From: UBA4615 sp964399635
GTDB taxonomy: Bacteria > Pseudomonadota > Gammaproteobacteria > Burkholderiales > Burkholderiaceae_E
DNA length: 64,000 bases
Direction of reading: 5' to 3'
Assembly (NCBI GenBank): GCA_964399635.1
Contig: CAYNRU010000007.1
Location: 62,001-126,000 of the forward strand
Shown: positions 10,032 to 20,272 of the stretch, in pieces
Layout: each line of letters begins with the position of its first letter
Position numbering within the stretch: the stretch's first letter is position 1
Notes under the pieces: generated by a model
Told to the model about the DNA's origin: nothing
What the model saw: only the letters and a program-made list of their open reading frames with translations
The model's database searches: none
Translations under genes and position numbers: made by a program

Positions 10032-10915
10032 CCGACCTGACGTTCCGCGGCTACGACCGCGCCGCGCTCGACGCCCAGTACAACAACCGCCTGAAGGTGC
10101 CGGACCACGCGGCCCAGCTCGCCCGCTGGCCCGTCGACGGCGAGCGCGCACGCGCCACCCTGTCATGCCGGCGCGACCAGCCCTACGGACCCGGCCCGGG
10201 CGAGACGGTCAACGTCTTCCCCGCTCGCGGCGGCACCGGCCTGGCCCCGGTGCTGGTGTTCATCCACGGCGGCTACTGGATGGCGTTCGACAAGTCCTCG
10301 ACCGACTTCGTTGCGCTGTCGATGGTGCCCGCCGGGGTCGCGGTGGTGAACGTCGACTACACGCTGATGCCCGGCGTCCGGATGGACGTGGTGGTCGGGC
10401 AGTGCCGGGCGGCGGTCGGCTGGGTGCTTGCCAACGCCGCGTCGTTCGGCGGCGACCCGTCGCGCGTGTGGGTGTCGGGCCATTCGGCCGGCGGCCACCT
10501 GACGGCCGCCGTCGCCGCGACCGACTGGGCCGCGCAGCCGGGCGTGCCGACGGGCCTGCGGCCGGCGGGGGGCTTCGGGTTCAGCGGCCTGTACGACCTC
10601 GAGCCGATCCGCCTGTGCTACCTGAACGACACGCTCGCGATGGACGCGGCCGAGGCGCGCCGCAACAGCCCGGTCCTGATGCCGGCGCCCGCCGGCGGCG
10701 ACTGGACCCTGTGGGTGGGCGGCGCCGAAGGCCCCGAGTACCTGCGCCAGAGCGTCGACCTGATGGCGGCCTGGGGCACGGACGGCAACCGCCGGGTCCG
10801 CGCCGAGGTGTTCGCGGGTGAGAACCACTTCTCGATCGTCGCGCCGCTGGCGGATCCCGGGTCGATGCTCGCGCAGCGGATGGCCCGCACGATGGGAGCG
10901 GCGGGCCGGGGGTGA
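10028..10915 (+). CDS. Alpha/beta hydrolase (kynurenine formamidase/esterase-like)
   Basis: 295-residue alpha/beta hydrolase. The oxyanion motif HGGYW is at 80-84 and the nucleophile elbow GHSAGGH at 151-157 puts the serine at S153. HGGYW and this elbow are found in the esterase/kynurenine-formamidase-like branch. The N-terminus with AQYNNRLKVPDH resembles proteins annotated as alpha/beta hydrolases in ligase-linked operons. It overlaps the acyl-CoA ligase stop by 4 nt (ATGA), so it probably supplies or consumes the ligase's substrate, perhaps by cleaving an ester or amide to release an acid. Confidence 0.85.
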   Translation: MTDLTFRGYDRAALDAQYNNRLKVPDHAAQLARWPVDGERARATLSCRRDQPYGPGPGETVNVFPARGGTGLAPVLVFIHGGYWMAFDKSSTDFVALSMVPAGVAVVNVDYTLMPGVRMDVVVGQCRAAVGWVLANAASFGGDPSRVWVSGHSAGGHLTAAVAATDWAAQPGVPTGLRPAGGFGFSGLYDLEPIRLCYLNDTLAMDAAEARRNSPVLMPAPAGGDWTLWVGGAEGPEYLRQSVDLMAAWGTDGNRRVRAEVFAGENHFSIVAPLADPGSMLAQRMARTMGAAGRG

Positions 10916-11014
10916 GGGCGGCGCGGCGCGGCCGGCCCGCGGCGGATCCGCGGCCGGGTCGCCCGCGCCCGGGCGCCCGCCTGGCGTGGTCGGGCCGCCC
11001 GCGCCGTTGCCGGA

Positions 11015-11908
11015 TCAGGCCGGCAGGACGCTCGAATCGAGCGCGGCCGGCAGGCGCGCGGCGCCGCCCGTGCCCGGCGCGCAGTCGGTCGCGGCCCCAA
11101 CCGGCAGGCCCGGCGCCGACTCCGCCTGCCCCGCGCGCGACGGCCCGAAGGGCGCCACCTCGATCCGCAGCGACGCATCGACCCGCAGGCTGCTCCCCGG
11201 GGGCACCGGCGTCCAGGCGTCGCGATCGTCGTCGTAGGGCTCGGACACCAGCAGCACCGCATCGCCGGAGCGGCGCACGTACAGCGACGGGCAGCGCCCG
11301 TCCGACGCCCACCGGAAGGCGTGCACCGCGCGCCCGTCGGTGTAGCAGGCCGAGAAGCGCAGTGGCGCGCGGATGCCCTCGGCGCACTGCAGCCGCTCGA
11401 TGCTCCCGAGCACCGCCGCGAAGGCCCGTGTCGGATCCTCGTCGAGGCCCGCCGACAGCGCGGCCAGGAAGATCGCCTCGGAGTCCGAGGTGCCCAGGCG
11501 CGCGTCGTACATCCGGTCATCGATCAGCGCCTCGACCCGCCTGCGGATCCGTGCGTAGCCGCCGACCTGGCCGTTGTGCATGAAGAGGCGATGGCCGCTG
11601 CCGAAGGGGTGGCAGTTGGCGCGCGAGGCGTCGGTGCCGGTGGCGGCGCGCACGTGCGCGAAGAACACGCCGGCGCGGATCTGGCGGCACAGTGCTCGCA
11701 GGTTGTCGTCCGACCAGGCGGGGCGCGATTCGCGGTAGACGCCGGGCTCGGGACGCTCGCCGTACCAGCCGATGCCCACGCCGTCGCCCTGCGTGGTCGT
11801 CTTGGCCTCGGCGGCCGTCAGCGACTGTGAGATCAGCGAGCGGACGGGCCGCTCGACGTGCTCCGACAGGAAGGTCGGGGCGCCGATGTAGGCAAGGAGG
11901 CGGCACAT
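11015..11908 (-). CDS. Class II glutamine amidotransferase (YafJ/EgtC-like)
   Basis: 297-residue N-terminal-nucleophile amidotransferase. After removal of Met1, Cys2 (MCRLLAYIG) would be the catalytic residue. The Arg motif FFAHVRAATG, the HNG motif (LFMHNGQVGG) and the GTSDSE motif complete the glutaminase site. There is no synthase domain, so it belongs to the stand-alone YafJ/EgtC group, which includes gamma-glutamyl hydrolases. The last 45 residues are low-complexity. I chose the ATG at 11908 because family members begin MCRLLAY. It lies 145 bp downstream of a GlcD-like gene on the same strand; a functional link is not evident. Confidence 0.88.
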   Translation of the reverse strand: MCRLLAYIGAPTFLSEHVERPVRSLISQSLTAAEAKTTTQGDGVGIGWYGERPEPGVYRESRPAWSDDNLRALCRQIRAGVFFAHVRAATGTDASRANCHPFGSGHRLFMHNGQVGGYARIRRRVEALIDDRMYDARLGTSDSEAIFLAALSAGLDEDPTRAFAAVLGSIERLQCAEGIRAPLRFSACYTDGRAVHAFRWASDGRCPSLYVRRSGDAVLLVSEPYDDDRDAWTPVPPGSSLRVDASLRIEVAPFGPSRAGQAESAPGLPVGAATDCAPGTGGAARLPAALDSSVLPA

Positions 11909-12053
11909 GTCCGGGAGGGCGCTGGGTGTGCCGTCGAGTCTACGTCGCAGGGGTCGGGTGCGCGACCCGCGGTCGTTGTGCGGATGCAGCATCCGCCGGA
12001 CGGTCGGTCGCGCCGGACATAGACCCAGGCGATGCACGTCGGGCGGCGCGGCT

Positions 12054-13445
<1,392 letters not shown>

Positions 13446-13451
13446 GGCGCG

Positions 13452-13457
13452 ATTATC
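13452..13457 (-). promoter_or_regulatory. -10 box 6 nt before the GlcD-like start
   Basis: On the minus strand the sequence reads GATAAT (13457-13452), then CGCGCC, then the ATG at 13445. A start 6-8 nt after the -10 would fall on or beside the A of ATG, predicting a leaderless mRNA. The -35 is poor. Confidence 0.4.
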
Positions 13458-13530
13458 GCGCGCGGCGCGGCGGTTGCGCCGGTCGGGGGCATCGCGCAGG
13501 TGCCCTGTCGGGCGGCCGCCCCAATGGCGA

Positions 13531-13550
13531 AGGGGCCCCGTGGGGCCCCT
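13531..13550 (-). terminator. Perfect hairpin downstream of ffh
   Basis: AGGGGCCCC and GGGGCCCCT are separated by GT, giving a 9-bp perfect palindrome 14 bp past the ffh stop. The downstream sequence on the minus strand is not a clean T-run (TTCGCC), so termination is plausible but not assured. Confidence 0.45.
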
Positions 13551-13563
13551 GTTCGCGCGCGCG

Positions 13564-14922
13564 TCAGCGCATCCCGCCCGGCATCATCCCCTTCATGCCG
13601 CGCATCATCTTGGCGAGCCCGCCCTTCTGCATCTTCTTCATCATCGACTGCATCTGCTCGAACTGCCCGAGCATGCGGTTGACCTCCTGGACCTGCACGC
13701 CGGCGCCGGTGGCGATCCGCCGCTTGCGGCTCGCCTTGAGCAGCTCGGGCTTGGCCCGTTCGGCCGGGGTCATCGAGTGGATCATGCCTTGCATCCGCCG
13801 GATGTCGCGCTCGGCGCGGTTCATGTCGGCCTGCCCCGCGGCCGCCTGCATCTGCGCCGGCAGCTTGTCGAGCAGCGACGACAGCCCGCCCATCTTCTTC
13901 ATCTGGCCGATCTGCGACAGGAAGTCGTTGAGGTCGAAGCGGCTGCCGCCCTTGAGCTTGTCGGCCAGCTCGCGCGCCGCGGTCTCGTCGACGCTGGCCT
14001 GCGCCTGCTCGACCAGCGCGACGATGTCGCCCATGCCCAGGATGCGGTTGGCCATCCGGTCGGGATGGAAGGCATCGAGTCCGGTGAGCTTCTCGCCCAC
14101 GCCGACGAACTTGATCGGGCGGCCGGTGATCGCCTTGACCGAGAGGGCCGCGCCGCCGCGCGAATCGCCGTCGAGCTTGGTCAGCACGACGCCGGTCAGC
14201 GGCAGCGCCTCGTTGAAGGCGCGGGCGGTGTTCACCGCGTCCTGGCCCTGCATCGCGTCGACCACGAAAAGCGTCTCGATGGGCGACAGCGCGGCATGCA
14301 GCTCGGCGATCTCGCGCATCATCGCCTCGTCGATGCCGAGGCGGCCCGCGGTGTCGACGAGCACCACGTCGTGGTAATGATTGCGGGCCCACAGCACCGC
14401 CGCGCGCGCGATGTCGACCGGCTTCTGGTCGGGCGTGGACGGGAAGAAGTCGGCGCCGGCCTGGGCCGTGACCGCCTTGAGCTGGTCGATGGCGGCCGGG
14501 CGGTAGACGTCGCACGAGACCGTCAGCACTTTCTTTTTCTTCTGCTCGCGCAGCCACTTGGCGAGCTTGCCGACCGTGGTGGTCTTGCCCGCGCCCTGCA
14601 GGCCGGCCATCAGCACGATGGCGGGCGGCTGGGTGGCGAGGTCGAGCTCGGCGGTCGTGCCGCCCATCAGTCGGGTGAGCTCGGCGTGGACCACGCCGAC
14701 CAGCGCCTGCCCCGGCGACAGGCTCGCCAGCACCTCCTGGCCGAGCGCCTGCTCGCGGACCTTCGCGATGAAGTCGCGCACCACCGGCAGCGCCACGTCC
14801 GCCTCGAGCAGCGCGATGCGGATTTCCCGCAGCATCTCCTGCGTGTTGGCTTCGGTGAGGCGGGCTTCGCCCCGCATCGTCTTGACGACGCGGGCCAGCC
14901 GCTGGGACAGATTCTCGAACAT
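13564..14922 (-). CDS. ffh: Signal recognition particle protein (SRP54)
   Basis: 452-residue GTPase that binds 4.5S RNA and signal sequences and delivers nascent membrane proteins to FtsY. Visible are the N-domain (MFENLSQRLARVVKTMRGEA), the G1 loop GLQGAGKTTTVGKLA near 107, the DTAGRLG motif, TKLDGDSRGG, and GVGEKLTGLDAF. The M-domain is methionine-rich and ends MMRGMKGMMPGGMR, as in bacterial Ffh. The gene is full length. It diverges from the CcsA-like gene with only 25 bp between starts, a standard betaproteobacterial arrangement. Confidence 0.97.
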   Translation of the reverse strand: MFENLSQRLARVVKTMRGEARLTEANTQEMLREIRIALLEADVALPVVRDFIAKVREQALGQEVLASLSPGQALVGVVHAELTRLMGGTTAELDLATQPPAIVLMAGLQGAGKTTTVGKLAKWLREQKKKKVLTVSCDVYRPAAIDQLKAVTAQAGADFFPSTPDQKPVDIARAAVLWARNHYHDVVLVDTAGRLGIDEAMMREIAELHAALSPIETLFVVDAMQGQDAVNTARAFNEALPLTGVVLTKLDGDSRGGAALSVKAITGRPIKFVGVGEKLTGLDAFHPDRMANRILGMGDIVALVEQAQASVDETAARELADKLKGGSRFDLNDFLSQIGQMKKMGGLSSLLDKLPAQMQAAAGQADMNRAERDIRRMQGMIHSMTPAERAKPELLKASRKRRIATGAGVQVQEVNRMLGQFEQMQSMMKKMQKGGLAKMMRGMKGMMPGGMR

Positions 14923-14932
14923 GGGCGTGCGC

Positions 14933-14938
14933 TACACT
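14933..14938 (+). promoter_or_regulatory. Putative -10 box for the CcsA-like gene
   Basis: TACACT lies 9 nt before the ATG at 14948. It predicts a leader of 3 nt or less. The whole promoter would lie within or beside the ffh start region because the divergent gap is only 25 bp. Confidence 0.35.
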
Positions 14939-14947
14939 CCGAAGTCG

Positions 14948-15805
14948 ATGATTGTACTGATTCTCTTCACACTGCCCGCCGTGGTGTACGGCGCCGTCTG
15001 GTTCGCCTCCCTGCGATGGGCGCGCCGGTCGACCGCGACGCCGGGCGTGCCCGCGTCCGCGCCGCCCAGCGACACCGGCGCGGTGCGCTGGCTGGTGCCC
15101 GCGGCCATCTTGCTGCACGGCGCGTCGCTCGCCTGGCCGTGGAACGAGGGCGGCTTTCACTTCGGCTTCGCCAAGGCGCTGTCGGCGACGCTCTGGATCG
15201 GCCTGGTGCTGCTGTGGTTCGAGGGCCGCAAGGTGCCGCTCGAGGCGATGCGCCTGCTGGTCCTCCCGCTGGCCGGCGTGCTGCTGCTGCTGCCGCTCGC
15301 GTTTCCGGGCGGAACCTTCGGCGCGCTCGCGCAGCAGCCCCTCTTCGTGCCGCACCTGCTGGCCGGCACGCTGGCCTACGGGGTGCTGCTGCTCGCGGCG
15401 CTGGTGGCGCTGCTGATGCTGTGGGTCCAGCGCGACCTGCAGCGCCCGATGACCGGCACGCCCTCCGGGCCCATGGCCCTGTGGATCGGCAGCCTGCCGC
15501 CGCTGATGGTGCTCGAGCGCATTCTCTTTCGCTTCATCGGAACCGGCTTCGTGCTGCTTCTGCTGACGACGCTGAGCGGCATGCTGTTCTCCGAGGAGGT
15601 GTTCGGCCGTCCGTTCCGGCTCGAGCACAAGACCGTGTTCTCGGTGATCGCGCTGGGGGTCTTCGGCGTGCTGCTGGCCGGTCGCGCGGTGCGCGGCTGG
15701 CGCGGCAAGATCGCGACGCGCTTCACCCTGGGCGGCTTCGCGGTGCTGCTCCTGGCCTACGTCGGCACCCGCTTCGTCCTCGAAGTGGTGCTGCGCAAGT
15801 TCTGA
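14948..15805 (+). CDS. Inner membrane CcsA/YpjD-like cytochrome c assembly family protein
   Basis: 285-residue integral membrane protein with about eight hydrophobic helices, beginning MIVLILFTLPAVVYGAVWF. Features of the CcsA/CcmC-like fold are the LLHGAS stretch (about 56-61), PHLLAGTLAYG (about 138-148) and LEHKTVFSVIALGVFG (about 229-244); the histidines there are haem-ligand candidates. Family members next to ffh (YpjD/CorE-like) are annotated as cytochrome c assembly proteins, but a proven role in haem handling is lacking. It is likely co-transcribed with the downstream PP0621-type gene, 31 bp away. Confidence 0.85.
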   Translation: MIVLILFTLPAVVYGAVWFASLRWARRSTATPGVPASAPPSDTGAVRWLVPAAILLHGASLAWPWNEGGFHFGFAKALSATLWIGLVLLWFEGRKVPLEAMRLLVLPLAGVLLLLPLAFPGGTFGALAQQPLFVPHLLAGTLAYGVLLLAALVALLMLWVQRDLQRPMTGTPSGPMALWIGSLPPLMVLERILFRFIGTGFVLLLLTTLSGMLFSEEVFGRPFRLEHKTVFSVIALGVFGVLLAGRAVRGWRGKIATRFTLGGFAVLLLAYVGTRFVLEVVLRKF

Positions 15806-15836
15806 ACGGACGCGCCGCGCGCGCCGGAGGTCGACG

Positions 15837-16148
15837 ATGGGCAAGCTGCTGGTGTGGGTGGCGATCGGCCTGGCGGCCTGGCTGGCGTGGCGCTTCGTCG
15901 TGCTCAGCCAGCGCCGCTCCGCGCGCTCGGCCCGTCCCGACGCGCCCCCGGCGGCTGAGGGCACGGAGGGCGAGGCACGAGATGCCGCGCCCACGCCCGA
16001 GCTGATGATGCAGTGCGCGGTCTGCGGCATCCACCTGCCGGGCTCGGAGGCGCGGTTCGCCGGCGGTCGCGTCTATTGCAGCGACGCGCACCGCGACCAG
16101 GGTGCGGCGGCGGTGCGCGAGGCGGCCGGCCGCGATCGCGACGCCTGA
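15837..16148 (+). CDS. PP0621 family small membrane protein with Cys/His cluster
   Basis: 103-residue protein of the PP0621 family, function unknown. One N-terminal transmembrane helix (about 4-25) is followed by a Pro/Glu/Ala linker and a metal-binding-like cluster: C-x2-C-x2-H (CAVCGIH) and, about 22 residues on, C-x4-H (CSDAH). This suggests a cytoplasmic zinc-binding knuckle on a membrane anchor. It is preceded by AGGTCGACG and followed 1 bp later by the pilS start, so it sits in the pilS-pilR transcription unit, a placement also seen in pseudomonads and other Betaproteobacteria. Confidence 0.85.
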   Translation: MGKLLVWVAIGLAAWLAWRFVVLSQRRSARSARPDAPPAAEGTEGEARDAAPTPELMMQCAVCGIHLPGSEARFAGGRVYCSDAHRDQGAAAVREAAGRDRDA

Positions 16149-16149
16149 G

Positions 16150-17814
16150 GTGAGCGTGCCGGCACACCGGCCGCAGGACGGCAAGGACGCCGCGCCCTGG
16201 CCCGCCTACTGGCGCTCGCTGCGGTACTTCGCGCTGTCGCGCCTGGTGGTGGCCGCCTTGCTGATCGCCTACGTGCCGCTGCTGCGCGGCAGCCTGGGCC
16301 TGGAGGACGGCTTCGACAGCCAGCGCTTCTTGATCGTGGCAGGCTGCTACCTCGCCGCCGCCGCGGTGTTCGCCGTCGTGTCGCGACCCGGCCGCTTCCG
16401 GCTGCAGGCGCTCGCGATCGCCCAGGTCGCGGTCGACCTCGTCGCGCTGTCGCTGCTGATCCATGTGGGCGGCGGTCTGCGAGGCGGGCTGGCAGTGCTG
16501 CTGATCCTGCCGAACGCCGGCGCGGCGATCCTGCTGGGCGCCCGGATGGCGCTGTTCTTCGCCGCGGCCTCCACGCTGGTGCTGCTGGTCGACACCGGGT
16601 GGCGGTGGCTGCAGGATCCGGCCGGCGATTTCGCCTTCGTCCAGTCGGGTCTGATCGGTGCGGCGCTGCTCGCGACGGTGCTGATCGTCAACCGCCTCGC
16701 CGCCCGGCTGGAGGCGCAGGAGCGGCTCGCCTGGCGCCGCGGCGAGGACCTGAGCAACCAGCTCGCGGTGACGCAGGCCGTGATCGGCGCGCTGCAGGAC
16801 GGCGTGGTCGTGCTGGGCGAGGACGGCGCGCTGCGGGCGATCAACCGCTCGGCGCGCGAGATGCTGGGCGGCGTGCCGGAGGAACGGCCCGGCGCGGCGC
16901 TGCCTGGGCTGCTGCCGGTGCGCGCGGCGCTCGGGGTGCGCTCGCCATCGCAGGCCGGGGCCACCGGCATCTTCGAGCCGGTCACCGAGGCGGTCGAGAT
17001 CACCGTGCCGGCCGGGACCGACGGCGCCGAGCGGCGGATCCGAGCACGGCGCCTGGGGGCGCCCTCGATGGGTGCCGACGCGGTGATCGTACTCGAGGAC
17101 CTCGGGCGGCTGGAGCAGCGCGCCCAGCAACTCAAGCTCGCCTCGATGGGCCGCCTGTCGGCGTCCATCTCCCACGAGATCCGCAACCCGCTCGCCGCGA
17201 TCCGCCATGCCAACGGGCTGCTCGCCGAGCGCCTCGACGACACCCGCCTGCAGCGGCTCGCGACGATCGTCGAGGACAACTGCCTGCGGATCAACCGCAT
17301 CATCGAGGACGTGCTGTCGATCTCGCGCCGCGGCGGGGCCACCCCCGAGCCGCTGGTCGCCACGGCCTTCCTGCCCGCCACGATCGAGGAGTACTTCACG
17401 CAGGCGGCGGCCGACGTGCACCGCGTCGAATGCCGGATCGACAGCACCGCCCCGATCTGGTTCGACGCCGGCAACCTGCGGCAGGTGCTGCTGAACCTGC
17501 TGACCAACGCGCTGCGGCATGCGAGCGGCGCGGCGGGGGCGGTCCGTGTCGAATGGCACGAGGACGGCGCCGGGCGCCCGGTGCTGACGATCTCGGACGA
17601 CGGCCCGGGCGTGTCGGCCGCGTCGCGGGCCCATCTGTTCGAGCCCTTCTTCACGACCGAGGCCCGGGGCACCGGCCTGGGCCTGCACCTGGCCCGCGAG
17701 TTGTGCACCGCCAACGGCGCGGCGATCCGGTATCGCCCCGCGGGCGATAATCCCCCTCTGCGTAGCGCGTTCGTCGTCGAACCGCAGCGCCTGCCAGGCC
17801 ACCCCGACCGATGA
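16150..17814 (+). CDS. pilS: Two-component sensor histidine kinase PilS
   Basis: 554-residue membrane histidine kinase. About six N-terminal helices (residues 20-185) are followed by a PAS-like segment, a HisKA dimerisation domain with H342 in SISHEIRNPLAAI, and an HATPase domain with the N-box (NLLTNALRHAS), DDGPGV and GTGLGLHLARE. With PilR encoded immediately downstream, it fits PilS, which senses pilin levels in the membrane and controls sigma-54-dependent pilin transcription. The GTG at 16150 is chosen because it follows the upstream stop by 1 bp. No pilin or pilus assembly gene lies in this window. Confidence 0.9.
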   Translation: MSVPAHRPQDGKDAAPWPAYWRSLRYFALSRLVVAALLIAYVPLLRGSLGLEDGFDSQRFLIVAGCYLAAAAVFAVVSRPGRFRLQALAIAQVAVDLVALSLLIHVGGGLRGGLAVLLILPNAGAAILLGARMALFFAAASTLVLLVDTGWRWLQDPAGDFAFVQSGLIGAALLATVLIVNRLAARLEAQERLAWRRGEDLSNQLAVTQAVIGALQDGVVVLGEDGALRAINRSAREMLGGVPEERPGAALPGLLPVRAALGVRSPSQAGATGIFEPVTEAVEITVPAGTDGAERRIRARRLGAPSMGADAVIVLEDLGRLEQRAQQLKLASMGRLSASISHEIRNPLAAIRHANGLLAERLDDTRLQRLATIVEDNCLRINRIIEDVLSISRRGGATPEPLVATAFLPATIEEYFTQAAADVHRVECRIDSTAPIWFDAGNLRQVLLNLLTNALRHASGAAGAVRVEWHEDGAGRPVLTISDDGPGVSAASRAHLFEPFFTTEARGTGLGLHLARELCTANGAAIRYRPAGDNPPLRSAFVVEPQRLPGHPDR

Positions 17815-19457
17815 GCGCCTCGATGTCCACCGACCCCGCCCGCACGCTGGCCCGCGGCATGCGAGTCCCCCGCGTGCTGGTCGTCGACGACGAGGCCGAC
17901 CTGCGCGAGCTGATCGAGCTGACGCTGGTCGGGATGGGGCTGGACGTCGACTGCGCGGCCAACCTCGGCGAGGCGCGCCGCCTGCTCGCCGAGGAGCGCT
18001 ATGCGCTGTGCCTGACCGACATGCGCCTGCCCGACGGCGAGGGTCTCGCGCTGGTGGCCGAGATCGGCGCGGCGCACCCGGACACGCCGGTGGCGGTGAT
18101 CACCGCCTTCGGGAGCGCCGAGAACGCCGTCGCCGCGCTGAAGGCCGGCGCCTTCGACTACCTGTCCAAGCCGGTCGCGCTCGACGCGCTGCGCGCCCTG
18201 GTGCGCTCGGCGCTGCGCCTGTCGGCCGCTGCAGCAGCAGCCGCCGCCGCCGACCCCGGCGCTGGCGCTGGCGCCGCGCAGCCCGCCCAGGTCGAGGCCC
18301 CGCCGCCGGCGGCGGTGCAGCCTGGCGTGCCGGCGCAGGCCCCGCCCGCCCGGGGCGCGCGCGCCGTCGCGCCATCGGCCGACGCCCCGCCGGCCGGCGC
18401 TGCGCCGGCCGCGGGCGGGCTGCTGGTGGGCGTCTCCCCCGCCATCGAGTCGGTGCGGGCCGACATCCTGCGGCTCGCGCGCAGCATGGCACCGGTCGCG
18501 ATCACCGGCGAGTCCGGCTCGGGCAAGGAGCTGGCGGCCCGGCTGATCCATCGCTCGGGCAGTCGGGCGCAGCAGCCCTTCGTCGCGGTCAACTGCGGCG
18601 CGATCCCCGAGAACCTGATGGAGTCCGAGTTCTTCGGGCACCGCCGCGGGGCCTTCACCGGTGCCGACCAGGACCGGACGGGCTTCTTCCAGGCCGCCAG
18701 CGGCGGCACGCTGTTCCTCGACGAAGTCGCGGACCTGCCGCTGGCGATGCAGGTGAAGCTGCTGCGCGCGATCCAGGAGCGCAGCGTGCGGCGGGTGGGC
18801 GCGACCGCCGAGGAGCCGGTCGACGTGCGCATCGTCAGCGCGACCCACCAGGACCTGGCGCGCTGCGTCGCGATCGGTCGCTTCCGCTCCGACCTGTACT
18901 ACCGCCTCAACGTGATCGAGCTGCGCATGCCGCCGCTGCGCGAGCGGCGCGAGGACGTCGAGGTGCTCGCCCGCGCGGTGCTCGTGCGGCTGGCGGCGCG
19001 CGCCGGCTTGCCGGGGCCGCCCCGCCTCGCCTCGGTGACCCTGCGTTACCTGCATAGCTACGCCTTCCCCGGCAACGTCCGCGAACTCGAGAACATCCTC
19101 GAGCGCGCGCTCGCCTTCTCCAACGGCGAGGTCATCAACGTCGAGGACCTGGGCCTGCGCCCGATGCTCGTCGAAGCCTCCGAGGACGAGCCGGCGCTCG
19201 ACGAGGAGCGTGCCGCGGCGCCCGGCGCCGACGGCCCGTCCGCGGCGCTCCCGGCCGCGGCGCGGGCCGCTGCCGCCGTCCGCCTGTCCGCGGACGGCAT
19301 CCCCGAGTCCTTGCCCGACTACCTCGACCAGCTCGAGCGCGACGCCATCGCGCGCGCGCTCGAGAAGACGCGCTACAACCGGACCGCCGCGGCGAGGCTG
19401 CTCGGGATCAGCTTCCGCGCGCTGCGCTACCGGATGCAGCGCCTCGGCATCCAGTGA
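17811..19457 (+). CDS. pilR: Sigma-54-dependent response regulator PilR
   Basis: 548-residue NtrC-family activator. The receiver domain covers about 20-135 with phosphoacceptor D70 (LCLTDMRLPDGEG). A long Ala/Pro-rich linker spans about 138-203. The AAA+ domain carries GESGSGKE near 233-240 and the sigma-54-contacting loop GAFTGA at 280-285. A Fis-type helix-turn-helix ends the protein (NRTAAARLLGISFRALRYR). Its ATG overlaps the pilS stop by 4 nt. Expected to activate RpoN-dependent pilin genes when phosphorylated by PilS. The linker is longer and simpler in composition than usual. Confidence 0.92.
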   Translation: MSASMSTDPARTLARGMRVPRVLVVDDEADLRELIELTLVGMGLDVDCAANLGEARRLLAEERYALCLTDMRLPDGEGLALVAEIGAAHPDTPVAVITAFGSAENAVAALKAGAFDYLSKPVALDALRALVRSALRLSAAAAAAAAADPGAGAGAAQPAQVEAPPPAAVQPGVPAQAPPARGARAVAPSADAPPAGAAPAAGGLLVGVSPAIESVRADILRLARSMAPVAITGESGSGKELAARLIHRSGSRAQQPFVAVNCGAIPENLMESEFFGHRRGAFTGADQDRTGFFQAASGGTLFLDEVADLPLAMQVKLLRAIQERSVRRVGATAEEPVDVRIVSATHQDLARCVAIGRFRSDLYYRLNVIELRMPPLRERREDVEVLARAVLVRLAARAGLPGPPRLASVTLRYLHSYAFPGNVRELENILERALAFSNGEVINVEDLGLRPMLVEASEDEPALDEERAAAPGADGPSAALPAAARAAAAVRLSADGIPESLPDYLDQLERDAIARALEKTRYNRTAAARLLGISFRALRYRMQRLGIQ

Positions 19458-20065
19458 GCCCGGCCGCCGTCGCGGCGGACTTCGACGCGCGGGGCTGGCA
19501 TCGCCGCGCGCGCCGCGTCCGCTCGCCCAACTGCGACGCCCGCCCCCCCGGCCTGCCGGTCGACCTGCTGGTGATCCACTACATCAGCCTGCCCCCCGAC
19601 CGATACGTCGGCGACGCCATCGAGCGGCTGTTCACCAACCGGCTCGACGCCACGACCGACCCCACGCTCGAGCCGCTGCGCGCGCTGCGGGTGTCGGCGC
19701 ACTTCCTGGTCCGTCGCCGCGGCGAGCTGTGCCAGTTCGTGTCGGGTGACGACCGGGCCTGGCACGCCGGCGTGTCGGTGTTCCAGGGCCGCGAGCGCTG
19801 CAACGACCGCTCGATCGGCATCGAGCTCGAAGGCAGCGGCACGCGCCCCTTCACGCAGGCCCAGTACCGGGTGCTCGCTGCGCTGACCGTGGCGCTGGCA
19901 GGGCGCTGGCCGCTGCGCCACGTCGCCGGGCACAGCGACATCGCGCCCGGCCGCAAGGACGATCCCGGCCCGCTGTTCGATTGGCCGCGTTACCTGCGCG
20001 ATGTTCACGGGACGGGGATTGCGAGGCCGTTCGGGCCCAAGGCCCGCAGCGCGCAACGATCGTAA
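19454..20065 (+). CDS. ampD: 1,6-anhydro-N-acetylmuramyl-L-alanine amidase AmpD
   Basis: 203-residue zinc amidase of the amidase_2 family. It cleaves the lactyl-amide bond of anhydro-muropeptides in the cytoplasm during cell-wall recycling and so lowers the inducer of AmpC-type regulation. Zinc ligands can be placed by spacing: H42 (VIHYISLPP), H160 (VAGHSDIAP) and D170 (RKDDPGP), matching the 10-residue gap in the E. coli enzyme. The GTG start overlaps the pilR stop by 4 nt. The family is cytoplasmic and I see no signal peptide. Its partner in recycling could be the transglycosylases encoded in this window. Confidence 0.92.
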   Translation: MSPAAVAADFDARGWHRRARRVRSPNCDARPPGLPVDLLVIHYISLPPDRYVGDAIERLFTNRLDATTDPTLEPLRALRVSAHFLVRRRGELCQFVSGDDRAWHAGVSVFQGRERCNDRSIGIELEGSGTRPFTQAQYRVLAALTVALAGRWPLRHVAGHSDIAPGRKDDPGPLFDWPRYLRDVHGTGIARPFGPKARSAQRS

Positions 20066-20222
20066 TCATGACATCACGATTACAGGCGGCATTGCGGGTC
20101 GCAACGGCCCGCTGAACGGCACCGCTGCTGGGCTGGACCGTCCCGAACGAGAGTCCATGCGGGTTGCGAGGACCCATCGCCAAACCCTTGTTCTCGAATA
20201 CGAAATTGCCTTCTCGTCGGGC

Positions 20223-20251
20223 TTGCGATCGGGGCCGTCAGCCACTAGAAT
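20223..20251 (+). promoter_or_regulatory. Sigma-70 promoter of nrdA
   Basis: The -35 TTGCGA (20223-20228) and -10 TAGAAT (20246-20251) are separated by exactly 17 bp. Transcription should start near 20258, leaving a leader of about 214 nt before nrdA. The -10 lies inside the first NrdR-like box, so a bound repressor would block RNA polymerase. Confidence 0.65.
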
Positions 20252-20257
20252 TAGCCA
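20242..20257 (+). promoter_or_regulatory. NrdR-like box 1
   Basis: CCACTAGAATTAGCCA, with core CTAGAATTAG, resembles the known NrdR-box consensus acaCwAtATaTwGtgt (about 9 of 16 positions). It overlaps the nrdA -10 hexamer. NrdR is the ATP/dATP-binding repressor of ribonucleotide reductase genes. The partner box is exactly 31 bp downstream. Confidence 0.6.
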
Positions 20258-20272
20258 CCGACGAGCGGTAGC

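Noticed and set aside
16150..19457. pilSR as part of a pilus gene island
   Set aside because: No pilin, PilB, PilC, PilD or minor pilin genes occur in the window. The pair sits in the usual ffh-ampD neighbourhood.
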